Shown here one piece after another: positions 42,278 to 57,200 of a DNA stretch of 64,000 nt (within the stretch, counting starts at the first letter, position 1; the number at the start of each line of letters is the position of its first letter). Origin of the DNA: Apostichopus japonicus (lineage: Eukaryota; Echinodermata; Holothuroidea; Aspidochirotida; Stichopodidae); assembly GCF_037975245.1 (NCBI RefSeq), contig NC_092569.1:21170001-21234000 (forward strand), written 5' to 3'. Under the pieces are notes generated by a model, which was given only the letters and a program-made list of their open reading frames with translations, made no database searches and had not been told where the DNA came from. Position numbers and translations under genes: made by a program.

Positions 42278-45200
42278 CTGCAAATCCAAAGCAGATATTG
42301 AAATGGCAAATTAGCAAAATATGGATTGGAGCAAACATATAGATTTTTGCCGGTTCATATTTTCGAACATGGAAAATGCATTTGTGGTAAATGTTAGTAA
42401 AAAAGTGCAATAATGGTTTGTTTTATGAAAATACATGCATATGAGTTTAATTGTGTAAGCAATGCAAATATGATAAGGTAAGATACTCTGTATTAATTCA
42501 TCTCTCAACAGACATGTATGATAATTAGCCATATTGAAAGCTTTACTGAGGCATAAGGAGTCAAAGCAAGTGAGGGAGGTCTCTGTCACTAAAACTTAAA
42601 GAAAAAAATGATATTTCACAAGAGAAAACAAATGTTGTACGATACAACTCAATCCATTTCAAAGTAAACATGACTTAAAAATGGCTGGGTAATGTAGTTC
42701 AGATTCTAAAACAGTCAATATATTTTCTTTCTAGGAACTAGGTTCTACCACTCCAAAAACCTAAAGCAGTTGATTTGAGTACATATGTTTGAGTTGAGTC
42801 CACATGCTAAGAAAACAACTTGTGATTTAATTTAATCATTTTATGATACCCACTTCATTAGTGGATGAATGTTACATAACTCGAAAATACTAAAGAGTTA
42901 TTATAATAAATCTTTAATGTACATGTGATCCCTCCTTGTCATACCCCACTCCCCTCATCTATACAAAAAAAAGTCATATTATATACCTCTTCAATGCTTT
43001 CAATAATATCTAGTATGCTGTGTTTTACCTAAGATATGGAATATTAATTTTGACAAGTTGTTACACGACATCAAATACAGAACAGTGGCTGTTTGAGCTA
43101 CAAAAGATACATCATGCCCCCCCCCCCTTGATTAGGGAAGTGTATGAACCATATGCGTCAGGAAATAGTAATAGAACCCAGTCACCAGAGTATATATGCT
43201 TTTAGCCACTTAAGCAAAATGAGGGTTACATCACGACCCAACATTCCCACTTGCTTTCCTTCAATGATCAATTCTTACAACATGCCACAGGTCAGAATTG
43301 TTATCATGAGAACTGTCTTACTTGCATAGTTGCTTCGCACTAATGGGTAAAGAAACTTACTGATTTAAAAACCCATGATAGAAAATTAGAAGTCAAAACC
43401 ATTGTACATTAAATAGATAACTCTAACAAATGAAACACTTAACACAGATGTCTCCATATTGCTCATACATTCATTGCAAGTCAGATAGTACACTTAGTAA
43501 GATACAAGACATTTCACAGGTAACACATCAATCACCAAATTAGGAATATGGAGGGAGGGGGGTACTTGGGGGAGATATGGAGGGTAGACATGGAGTGAGA
43601 GATGTAGGTAGAGATGGAATGAGAGGTGGTGTACAAGCATTTGAAAACCAGCACTTTTTGTTTTGTATCATGCTCAATTGATTAAATATTTCATCATATT
43701 CAATATTTAATTTCAAAATCAGATAGAAACATAATGAAAACAACTGGTTCACAGACTGTTAAGTTGATGCTAAAATTCCTGATCTTGCATAAAGAACTGA
43801 CTTGTATCCATATCACACATTCTAAACGAACTAAGTTTACAGGTTTTAGCTGCAATTTAGAAAGGAGCAACACAAAAACAGAAAAGATGTTGATTTGAGC
43901 AGTGGAAGAGAATTTTGCAGGGAGGGATATTTCCCTATATATGCGGTAGCTATCATTGCAAAAAGGCTCACAAAGGCGTGTTTCACATGATTGCAAGTGT
44001 TCTTTCGTTTCCAGTGATTCTGATTCAATTCTGTTAAAAGGAACATAAATAATATTGCATACAATTAATGAAATAATGAATTAATTTATTTATTAAAGAC
44101 AGTTGTGGTTACATTTGAATGATAGGTATAGTGCAAACATAGTTGTTTTCTGTTAATATTCAGTCAAACTGAACATGTGTCAATTGTCAGTAGTGAACAT
44201 TTATCATCTTGCTAGCAGCCATAGAAACTATAATGTAATGGATAGGGACAGGTCAACTGTTGAATATTCATTACATGGGGGTCATTAATCAGCCAGTTGG
44301 GACAATTTCCTAATGCTAGTACCTCTCTAAACTATACTCCTGGCCAATATCATGCTCTCAAAGCACTGGTATTGACAGTACAAACAGTTCCTAACCTTGA
44401 TCTGATAGAAACATGATATTCATACTGCTAATACTGACAATACGAGTGCTCTGAAGCGGGAAATGACACTACAGTATAGAAAAAATTGTCCCAACTGGGT
44501 GTCATAAATTGAACACTTGTCCTTCCAACTGACATACATCTTTGATTTTTGTTGATGTATAAGTTTAGCCGCAACATATGTGTTTTAGGGTAAGGGTAAC
44601 ATGTAAGGGTGTTGGAATCTATTTCACTACAAATCTTTATTCATATCTTTTCTTTTGATATCAGCAAATCTAAATAATGTCTAGTTTCAAATCTTAATGA
44701 ATTCTGTTTGTAGTTTGTTAGTTTGAATTAGTCTGCAGATGATTCTGCTAGGACTGAAACATGCGGCTTTTGGACAACACTCTCTCAATAACTGTGACAA
44801 GTTGTTGGAAATATTACGCAGGCGCACTCACTCACTGAGTTGACTAGACATACCATGAAATGCCAAAAATTAAACAAGTAACTTGGATATTATCTTGATT
44901 AAAAGGGTTCATAGGTCATTGATTGACAAAAGGTAACTTCTTTCCAACTAGGTCAACATTTTGACATTAATTTGTCATTGCTAATGCAATGCAATTTATA
45001 AAGAGTCCCAGGTGATTTACGTTAATTTTCATAAAGATGTGCAAAAAAATCTTGCTATGGAAATTAATTGTTTTAACTGAAAGATGACTGGGGTTCTTAC
45101 ATTCTATTAATTTATGATATCATAAAATAAAACACAGCATACTGCTGCAGTGTAGTCATAATTGAGACTTGAAATAGGAATAAAAAGTTGTTTTTCCTTC

Positions 45201-48200
45201 TGTCACTTACAAATGTTTACAGACGGAAATCATTTTGCAAAGATTCGGGTGAATAATTATTATGTGAGTTCATGATATAGATGAAACTTGAGGAAGAATT
45301 TGTTGGTCAGAGACTGGTTTTCTATAGAAAGGAAGATTGCTGATACTTTGTGTTACTATACTAGTTGAAGTTATTGGTGCTAATATTAATATAAAAACAA
45401 TCAAATTATGTTAAACAATCTTACCTCAGGAGGAGGTGGATGTGGTATGTCAGGAATCTGATGAGGTGGAAGTGAAAGAAATAAGAATAAAAGAGGCTAC
45501 ACAAATACATTTAATCAGTCCTAAACTCCTACAGCAGTACGATATACCTGCTAATATTCTTCTAGGAATAGTTTTATCTGGCATCCAGTGGCAAAGTGTA
45601 ATTAATCCTGGTCTGGAAAAGTAAAAATGACTTCACAAAGTTTGACACTGAAATGATATTATCAAAAGATAATTCACAGGTATTTAGAAATATAAAAAAC
45701 ACATCAGTGAGCAAACAACTGCGACTGTTAACAGTTCATTATGATATCCAATCAATAAATTGACACATCCATATGTATATATGTCACTTGATCCATGGAC
45801 TTCACACCCAAACAACAATTTCTTGTCCCAAGTGTCACTTCAAAACAGCAATGCGTTTAGTTAGTCAGGAAACCTTATATTAATTCATATCATTCATAAG
45901 TTAAGTTGGTTTCTGGTATTACATCTGTTTCTGGTTTTACTCATGTTTTCTGGTATTACAAATATTTCTGGTATTACACATATTTCTGGTATTACATGTG
46001 TTACATTTGTTTCTGCTATTATGGTACATGTGATTTTGGTATTTCATGACTGTTTCTGGAATAACATGTGTTTCTGCTATCCCTTGTTACACTGTATATA
46101 CAAGTTATTGTGGCTCCTGACTAGAACTCCTAGCGAATATACTGCTTCATATGAGTTGCCACCAACTACGGGCTGGATAACTCAGTTGGCATTGAACTGA
46201 GGTCACCATTTTAAATCCTGTCCTAACCAAAAAGTCAAGTCAGACATACAACCAGGGATGAGCCTGCAGTAAAAAAAATCCTGGAACTTTGCAAAAAAAT
46301 GCAGTATAGGCTCCAGTTTGCGTATGCTACAGTGTGTTAGGATAATTGTTTTTGTCCCCGAGGTAGTAAAGAAATCACGGATATTCCGAGAATTCGCGGG
46401 AAAGGCTCATGCCTGCATAACTGATTTGTGACAGCCTAATGGAAACAGATAACATGACAAATAACTCTGTTACAGTAGCCTTAATTGTAATGAACACAAT
46501 ACAACTTCAAAGTAATATAGTCATAAAAGTCAACATTTCTTATCATACACAATGTAAGACAAGCTGCATTACCTCATCAGAAACTTGAGCTGCTGGCTGA
46601 ACATATTCCTCCAGAGGGGAAGCTTCAGCAGGGGCCACTGTCACTGTTGGTGGTGGTGGGGACGGGGGAGGAGTTAGTGTTGCATCAGGGCGTGGTGCAA
46701 CTGGGGGTGGTGCACTGGGGGGTGGAGCATCAGCGGGTGGAGCATCGGGAGGTGGAGCGTCAGGAGGTGGAGCGTCAGGAGGTGGAGCGTCAGGAGGTGG
46801 AGCGTCAGGAGCTGGAGCGTCAGGTGTAGTTGGTGTTATGATAGGAGGTGCTTCAGTTTGAGCTGGTAAGGTATTTACTGCATCATCCTGTAATTCCCCT
46901 TGATCTGCATAGTCAACCGGTGTCATTCTGGCTGGGAGAGGACTTGCGCTGCCATCGTCAGCCTGAAATTAAGAGAGATGAGATTACTACATTTTATTAC
47001 AACATTACAACATTTTATATCCATGAAAAGGTTTGGTAATTTCTCAGACTTATCAAAGACTCATCCGCAATAAAACCTCATGTAACAAACGTACCAGCAC
47101 AAAAGTTCAAGATACAAGGATAAAGTTGGTATGTTGTAAACCACATGACTTCAGTGAATTTTCAAATTTTGTAATACTAAGGTCTGTAATAAAATACCAT
47201 GGTGTCTTGTGTACAAAAACTACCATACATTCTTTGAACATGTATAGCAAGTTGCCCACTTTGGACAGCATTTTTGCCCATTTTGCATAACATTTTATGA
47301 AGCAGTAGTGGATAATTTATTCCCTGTACTATTTATCTTCTGTTTCCTATAAATAATTTGCTATCTGGTCACACAAAAGTCGTGCCTCATCTGTGGAATA
47401 AAATCTTGATTGTTGTAAATCTTGCAGAGGTTAAATGCAACTACATTCACCACATCAGGATCTCACATCTCTTCATAAATGCATTCTTAGTCTGAAAGCT
47501 TCAACCCTATATATCTACATGGTTAATTTCGGTTTCATAAAGTCTTAAATAGACAAATCAAAGCTGCTACCAAAAAAATGTACTCTTTGCAATTTGATTC
47601 AAATTTAGTTTTTGATTTAACCTTGTTCTTTTTACTATCAGGAACAACTTTTCCCACTGCTTGACATTTCCTAGTCATATGAATAATTCATTTACCTTCG
47701 CACAACTGTTTAATCCTGCAGAGATTCATAAAGCCACAAATATTAGATTCAATAACAATGTTATTATCACCAATGAATCTTAGCATACCTAACATCTTTG
47801 CAGGTACCGATGAATTAGTTAGCTTTAGTGAAAACTCAAACATTAACAGATATCACTTTTAACGTCAAACTTTGACGACCAATGCAGAGAGTTTGCAGCT
47901 CAAAAAGGTGCAAGTTAGATCTGCCCATGTAATATAAAATCCGCATAAAACGGCAATTTAATTAAGATCTGTCAAAGGGTTTTAAGATTTAAATGTTATA
48001 CAGCAGTAATATACTTTATTCCACTTCATGAGGGCATAATGATAATGTTAAAAGCACAGCAATGAACCATCAATAAACATAACTTTTACAACATGCGTTA
48101 GAAAGCGCAATACATGTAATTTGAAGAGTGCGGCTTTTTTTTCCTTTACGTGTGCCCATTCCACACAGGGTAAAAGAGGGTATATTGTGTAAAAGAAGCA

Positions 48201-51200
48201 ATGATACAAAAGTGGAACCAAGAGCACAGTCAAACATGATGTCAATCAATTATTAAATAAAATTACATTATCAGCTGTGGGGAATCCCCCGAAAATAGTC
48301 AGTTTCACTTAGGGCTCAACTGACGGCAAGTCTTCATCATTGTATGCATCATTTGCGGTACTGCCCTCAAAAAACCACCAGTTACTAACGGCAACAACTG
48401 CAACCATGACTAATATTTCATTAAGTTGAGGAAGTTGCCGTCCTAAGGATCTAAAGCATAAGAATTCAATATCAAAGTAAATTGTGGCTCAAAGATTGTC
48501 CAGAGCTTAAGCCATATTTTTGGCACCAGAAAACAACCGTTAAGCAGTTGGGCTTATGTGATTGTCTGCATCTTATTGCTCTGTCTGGGAATATTAGTCA
48601 AAACATGTTGAAGAGAAAAGGTTGTACACTTCTATTTTGGGTACATGTTTTCTATCACTTTAGAAAAAGGCCTGGATTCTCCTTTAAAATTGCCATCATG
48701 GTGGGTGACTGTTTTGAAGCTGAAATTTGCCATAATGATGCCTTGCCATTTCAATAAAACCAAAGGCAATTTCCTACATACCCTGAGAAAATTGCCTTGC
48801 CTCTCTTGATCCTTATTCGAGACCCTAGCTTCAATCTATTAAAATTGTTTGTCAAAAAACAAGAAGTCCCTCCATATGAGAACCATGGCACCAAATAAGA
48901 GTTTGTCCTCCATCAGAAGCACAAGGTGCATGAAAATGCTATTTGCAGCATTGTTAACAATGATTCCCCCAAAAAGGTATAAATATGACATTTAATGAAA
49001 ATAGTTTTAAGACCGAAGAAATCTGATGAAGCATACAGCAAATAGCAGACATGAGATTGTACCAACCAGGACACCACGAAAGACAGTAACTTTGTTGATG
49101 GGACTTGTTAGCTGCATAATTATTCCCCTACCAACCAACAAAATCTAACAATAGCTTAGAGAAGTGTAACAAATCTACCAAAAGCAAGGTATTTCATACC
49201 TGTTGTCCGCTGGCTGGAACATTGGCAAACCTGACCTTTTTTTTTTTGGTGAGGAAGAATTAACCACATAATACTGACTTTTGATTTGATTTGATTTTAC
49301 AAAGGCAGTCACAAAGGTGTAATACAGGATCAAAGATAAATATATATATATATATATATATATCATACATATTGTCAGGAGATCAAACACATTGATCAAT
49401 AGCTCTGGTTCTTGTAATCTATGCCAGGCCAAGAAACTAGCAATAATAGATCATTTTAGCCCTAATCTCTTGAACAAAAGATCAGAAATCCTGGCAAGCT
49501 GCAGACACCAACCAAAACACCCCCAAAATAAAGTCAAAACTAAGATGAAAGAGAGATAGCTTTTTAGTACACCTCCTGACGATTGCTAGTAAGCATGAAA
49601 CTCTGAGTAGAGGTTTGGTTGCAAAAATCAAAATTGACATCACGCTCTTCTTCATAACGTGGAATTGAGCACTCTGTCGTGTTCTACTTGGAACATTCTA
49701 TGCAATTCTGTACGCTCCCACTGGTCGAGCACTCTTTCTAAGCAGGACACCGCGCAATGCAACCAATTATGAATAGCATAAATTTCAGCTACTCTCTGAA
49801 AAACATCCCGCTACCTTCACCACAGGAATATAAACTCAATCTAATAGAGAAAGTAGAAAGCTTTATTAAAAGAATTAGATGGAAAGCATTTTATTTGGAC
49901 AAGGATGACACTGACGACCAAATCAACAGGACCTACTATGGCTTTAAGTAAAAAAGAAGTCCACCATATATTCCAGACCTTAAACCATTCGAGAATGACC
50001 TGCTTGCCATAGCCGAAAATATTGAGTTCAGGAGCAATAGCAGCCAATTTCAAGCGACACTTAGAAAGGACATGAGGAAAATCCGTGCCCTAGACAAAAT
50101 TCTCGTTCCCGCTGATAGAACCAGGAACATATACGCAGTTGAACCTACTAAATACAGGTAATTACTAACAGAGAACATAACCCAGAAATACAAGAAAGCC
50201 GACCCATCTGTCATCACCAATATCAGCAACGACCTCCACACCATTGCCAAGAAGCTAGACATCGACAACCATATCAATGACATGGTCGAAAAGGAAGCCT
50301 TCATATCAGTAAGGGACCACAAAAATAACTTCCCAAATTGCGTGCCATGCAGACTTATAAACCCAGCTAAAAGTGAAATGGGCAAGGTAAGCAAAGTGTT
50401 TCTGGATAACATCAACCATCACAATAGAGGTTAATCAGTGGAGAAACACATCCATCGTCATCGAATGGTTCAAATCCTTGAAGGATAAACACCACCGAAC
50501 CTTCATGATCTTCGACATAGTCGATTTCTATCCGTCAATCACAGAAAAGCTCCTAACCGACGCCCTCAATTGGGCAAAAACCTATGTTAACATTTCTGCC
50601 ATCGACCACACAGTAATAATGCATGCCAGAAAGTCCATTCTCTTTGGTGACGCCAACCCGTGGACCAAGAAGGACAGCAAAAACTTGTTCGACGTGATTA
50701 TGGGAAGCCACGATGGGGCGGAGGTGTGTGAACTAGTTGGCCTTTTCATCTTACACAATCTGAAACAGCACCTCAACCCAGCTGACGTGGGCTTGTACTG
50801 GACGACGGACTGGCCGCACTTAGGACCCGCTCGGGCCGATTAGACGACAAGAAACGAATAGAGGTCACTCAACTTTTCAACAAGTTTGGCCTGAAGGTAA
50901 ATAAGAGATTAAGCAGCCTATCATGCAAAGAAAGCATATTCAATGAAGCGTCACCAGCATACAAAGAGGCACTCAACTCAAATGGCTATGACTGCGACCT
51001 CAAATTCGAACCAGAAACCCGGCCTGCCTCAACAAAAAGGAACAAAAGAACCAGAAAAATCACATGGTTTTACCCCCCATTTAGCAAAACTGTAAAGACA
51101 AACATTGGAAAAACTTTTTTGAAGTTCGTGGCCAAGCACTTTCCCCCAGGACACAGGCTCCATCAAATATTCAACAAAAATACTCTCAAATTAAGCTACA

Positions 51201-54200
51201 GCTGCATGAGAAACACAAAGGCTATTACCAACAGCCACAATAAAAAAGTCCTAACAAAGGCCGTTGAAAACCCACCCAAGCATGGATGCAACTGCAGAAT
51301 GCGAGAGACCTGCCCCCTCGGAGGAGAGTGCCCCCTCCATAGTACACTTCCAGAGTCAGACCACCACTGCCTCATACTCTAAATGAAATGAATGAGTGTT
51401 TCTACGTCTAACCAAGAAAATTTAATCAGACCATTAACTTCACCTGGCTACAGTACCATCCCCCATTAATGCTTCCTGAGCAAAGAAATCTTAGAGCACA
51501 AGGTCCATGTGCAACCTGGTGATGTGAACACTTTCAGGGAGTTATAAAGCAATACAATGCCTATATACCTTGCAGAGCCGTATGAGGGCTTAATGTTTGC
51601 CCAGTTTCTTCTCATTCTCTACGATCAGTGTTCAAAATATATTGATAAATGATCAAATATTTTACTTATAAAGATCAGAAAATGAGAAAGATATCCCAAA
51701 GAAAGACATTCAACTAATTTACTGTGTCAAAATGAGGACACTGAGGGCCTGCAGCTTCCCACAGCCAGGCTGCACAGATGATTAGTTTTGGTGCTGTGCA
51801 GTTTCACACCACCAACGGCACTGCTGGTCTACAGATATAATCTTTATGGTGTATCAAAATGAGGACACTGAGGGGCTGCAGCTTCCTGCAGCTAGGCTGC
51901 ACAGATGATTATTTTTGGTGCTGTGCTGTTTCACACCATCATAGGCACTGCTGGTCTACAGGTACAATATCTATGGTGTGATATTGATTCAGGCTGGCTG
52001 CAGCTTCCTGCAGCCAGGCTGCACAAATGATTATTTTTGGTGCTGTGCAGTTTCACACCACCATAGGCACTGCTGGTCCACAGATATAATCTCTATGGTG
52101 TGATATTGATTGAGCCTGCCTGCCTGCAGCTTAATTTGCAGCTGCTGCATCTTTTTTTTCTCTTTTTTGTTTAATATGGTGCCAAAGATGTCTCTTAATT
52201 TGTAGCATCACCAAATCAGAGTGATAATTAAAGATTTTCCTCGTCATAGGTTGACAAAGGAATTACATAAACTTACTGATCGTGGAGGTGGCAGAGTATT
52301 GTTGAAGAAGTCAGTGTGTGGATCATAGGGGGGTGGCAAAGCATCCTGGTGGGAGGAAGGAACAAAAGAACTTAGGAAGCTGCAAAGACAATAGATGAGA
52401 TGTAGCAGTTCTCTCTTTACTCCTTTTTAGTCAAAAAATTATTAGTTTTAATGAAATGAAATATTCCTTTCTATTGATAATAACAGGCATTTTATTCAAA
52501 GTTTGATGCGATTGCCAAACAAGATCAGTGGTCACCAGCAATTAATTTGACAGATTCTTTTGAGCCATCCTTCACAAATTTTACAGAATGTATATGATTC
52601 CAATTGCTATTTCCCAAAATGTTTGCTTTCCCTCTAAGCAGAAAAGTAACTGTCACCAAAAAATTGTAAGCAAAAAAATATGATCACAATTTTCTTCCAA
52701 AATATTTCCTTTTTCAATCAAAAGTAGAACTATCAAACCTGATCAGCATCTGGAGGAGGCCCATAGTCATTCTGTGGAATCAAACAAATTTAAAAAGAAA
52801 GTTTAGGGTTCAAAGTTTCTAATGACAAACAGTTTCATCATTGCAAAATGTTACTGTCTGAAAAACTCGCCACAAGCCCAGAATCTCACAATTTCAGCCA
52901 CTTGCTAAAATATGAATATTTGCTAAAAAGTTCTACTAGCTAAATTCAAGTTCCCATGGCACTATCCTAAATTAAAGCATACATCAGTTACCACACAGGC
53001 TTCTATAAGCAGCCAAATAATGCAGTTATATCAACAAATATACGGTATCGTAAAACGAAACCATTTCCAAACATGCTATTGTTCTAACCAAGTTTTCGAT
53101 CAGAAACACATGCACAGCATGGATATTAACACAATGATGGTTGTATCTGATTGAAAACTTGGTTAAAGCAATAGAAACATTGAAATTTCCCTTAAGCATA
53201 ACACAATGATGGTTGTATCTGATTGAAAACTTGGTTAAAGCAATAGAAACATTGAAATTTCCCTTAAGCATAACACAATGAATGGTGTTTCTGATCAAAA
53301 ACTTGGTTAGAGCAATAGCATGTTTGAAAATGGTTTCGTTTTACGAAAAATGTTTTACCGTTAGAGCAATAGCATGTTTGGAAATGGTTTCGTTTTACGA
53401 AAAATGTTTTACCGTTAGAGCAATAGCATGTTTGGAAATGGTATCGTAAAACAAAACCATTTCCAAACATGCTATTGCTATTCTTTCCTATGAAAGACCG
53501 AGTCATTGATTGAAGTATATATTGAAAAATTAAAATCACACGGTTTTCTTCTCCTAGGATGCAAAAAATGTCACTGCGATAGACGAAGAATTTGAATTTT
53601 CTGTTCACCATTCCAAAACTGATTCCTTTACATCCATTTGTAATGTCAAAGTTCAAACACCAAGACTAAGAGGAAGTTTTCTTTTCAAGTCTCTACGATC
53701 CTATTCCTTAATTTTGTTGTACATACCTCATGCATTTCAGGATAATCTTCACTTCCACTCTCACTTGCACCCTGGAAAATAAAATACAATTTTACAAGTT
53801 AATTTATTAATTGAATTTATTATATATTAATTTATTTCACTGACAGGATGAGTTCAAAAAACTGAACCTTACAGGGTGAAGTTTTGTCATTGAAGGTAAA
53901 CTAAAACAAAAATGTCAAGTAATTCCAACATTTTTGCTTCTTTTTTCTTTTGCTACTAACCCTACAATGGCTAAGAACAATAGTTAATTGTGCCTTCAAA
54001 GAAGAAAGAAACTGACAAGCACAACTGTGTAGGCAATTCTACTTGTTCTGCAAGAGCTCACAGAGTGAAATGACTTACTTGATCGAATTACAAACTAACA
54101 CAATGAGTGTAAATAAATAACATTTGAAAGGTGAAAGAGGACACTTTAACATAAGCAACAAATCAAGATTTGTCAAGTTCACTTTTCAGGGCAAAATGTA

Positions 54201-57200
54201 TCAACTTCAAATGTTGTTATCTGGTAGTAGATCTCATAACCAGCTTATCTGGAGTAATCCTCTTACATTCAAAAATAAGTCAACAGCTTTAATTTCATCT
54301 ACACAACTGTTAACAGGAAGAAAGATGTGCTTTGTGGAGATGAGCAAAAAGATAACAAAAATACAAAAAAAATCAAACATTGCAAGCGTATGGAAACTTT
54401 AGAAGACGTTCAACTTGATTAAATTTGAATGTCCACACAACATGTGGAGTGATATTTTTACACATGTGGAATTATAATTTTAATCAATGCATTCCAAGAA
54501 AAATTGAGGGGATTTCAGAAATATAAAGATGAGGAACATATTAGCATCTTGAAATGAAAAGGATACATTTTGCAAGCACCTTAGGCCCATCAATATTGTA
54601 TGCTTCTAGTTTAACTGATAATACCACATTATTTTTTCACATCTGATTATGGGTGTTGTTGTTGTTGTTAATATAGTATTATTCACATGTATACTTGTGT
54701 AATGTTCACACTGTTAAATGAAATATAGTGATAAGCTAGTCACTTAAGATAAAGTCCCACAAATTTATTCCAGTTTGATATGATTATTAATTTATTATTG
54801 TGTTATGTCAACAAACACGATCATTAGTTGAGCAATTACATAATATTGAACATTTTGAAAAAAAGTAGAGAATGTTAGTTAAAGAAGAAAGCAGGGCCAA
54901 CTATCATCATCATTGGTCTAAACAATGAATATGTTTGTCATGTTAATAGTTGAGATGAACACATTTGTCAAACAGCTAGCATGTCCTATTCCACTTGGGA
55001 GATATCATCTTTGTAATATTCCTTCTCACGGAACTAGACTTAAAGGCATTGAAGACTCGTCCCAAACCGCGTGCGGCCATCTGAAAAAGTTAACTTTCTG
55101 TTGCTTGCAAGTGACATTTTGTTTGTATCTCTACAAAATGCAAACAGTACAGTAATGAAACATGATACCTTGATATCTTTAGCTGGACCTGAGATGTCCA
55201 TCACTGTATCGTTGTACACTGTGCGGTGGGTATTGACCCCAGCTGTATGTACTGACTGTACACTAGTGTCTAATGATCGATCGTAGCAAGCTGTGTGTGT
55301 ATTTTCTGGGATCAATGGTGGTGTCTAACACTTCTGTTACACCTCATTCGAAACTAGGTCAGATTCCCGGCTTTAGACATTTCTTTTCGCGCGAGTCTTC
55401 ACACCCTTTTTAACTTGATCAAGTCTAAATATGACATCATCGAACCGTATATGCCGATAAATTAAACGTTTTCTTCTTATCGTTTATCAATCAATCTGTA
55501 TCATCCAGTAATGAAAACATTATGCTAGCAATGGTATCAGTGTTAAGTGCTGGTTAATTTCATCTTGAAAATATGAAACGAAAACAGAAATGTTGAAGTA
55601 GAAAGGATTAACCAAAGTGACATTATACTATACAGTAACATATATATGAGGGAAACTGTCTCCCTAATGTAGATGCTGTGATTTGAATGTATCTAATTAA
55701 TATACAATGTGTTAGAGATTTTATGAAAGACAAACACCATAATTTAATAAAAATAGAAAGATATGAAGAGTTTTAGCACCCCCCCCACCCCCTTACCATC
55801 CCTCCTCCCACCCAACCACACTCACATTTCTGGTGTGGGGGGAATTCTGCCACTCCAAAGCCTTAAACAGATATTTCTCGCTACTAACGGAGCGATAAAA
55901 TGTGAAATGGAACATACGATCGTGATTCAGACAAGCTTAACCAAGAACATTTGAAAATTTTCTAAGACGATCCACACTAGTCGCAAACAACAAGACAAAA
56001 GTGAAAAATGGATTTGTGCTAGTAATATACACTCTTACTTTATGATGTCATCTTGTGCAACCATAACACATCAAAAGCAAGAGATTGAAAGGAGGGCACT
56101 ATAGCCTTAAAGTGTTTGATAAATCATGCTTGCTACCCTCATCTGTTCCCTATGTTATTATTATTAGTACTAGTAATATAAACAACATGTCACCACCTCA
56201 AAAAAAAAGCCACTGTCAGTCAATAAAGCTTACCGATTTAAAGAAAAAATCGTCATTGATGTAAAAGCCATTGCTCTAGATTTGCACCCAGAAAATGAAG
56301 CAAAAACGAGGGAAAAAAAGCAGAAAACCAAGCAAAAAATGAGGGAAAAAGTAGAATCGATGAATGAGAAACACTGAGCCAAATATTTCATAAATTGTTA
56401 AGAAAAGCAGAGCATTTATCACATGGCAGACTACATCTATGTCAAACAGACAATTATTTTTGTCTACATTTGTTTTTTCTTGCACATTTATCACCAAATT
56501 TTTATTTTATAAGAAAAGAAACTTTCATAACCTCAATCCACTTTCCTTAATAGTGAATTTCTGCCTAAGTATTAAGCTACTGCTCGCAGATAGAGTTCAT
56601 AATCCTGTAAGTCCTAACTTTGCCACTTCTATGAAACATCACTTAGTTCTTAAATTTCACTCATTTCAATTAATAATTCAATCGATTAGATGCAATCTTT
56701 TTCGATCTGGTGTACCTCCAAAAATTAAGGTAAAATTTATTGTCTTGTATTCATCACAATGTAGTAAGGAAAAGTAACCCATGACCTGATTGCTACCAAC
56801 TATAAACTATTGTTATTTACTTTCCTAACTAGATAAAGCAATATTTGGGCAACATGTAGCAAAAGCAGGGCAAAGCCACCCAACCCCCCCCCCCCTACAC
56901 AACCCCCAACATAAAAATAAGTGCAAGTATCTACGATTTTATCACAAATTCTTGTGGTACTGGTTTTCATTGCAGTTACTATATGTAAAACGTTTGGAAA
57001 ACAAATCTTACTTTAACTGACGCTGCAGTATGTTTTTAATTTTCTAAGATACTGCAATGGAAGGTTACTGACCAATCAGCTTGTAGACTCAAATACCAAA
57101 TTTTATGGCTAACTGAGACAGTTCTGTGTGGATACTAATCTTGCTGACAATATATATATTAAAATGGTCACACATTTGAGAAGTTGACTCTAAGTTGTAA

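Noticed and set aside
48482-48757. Plus-strand frame of 91 codons
   Set aside because: It is intronic and antisense to the host gene, with no domain and no conserved context.
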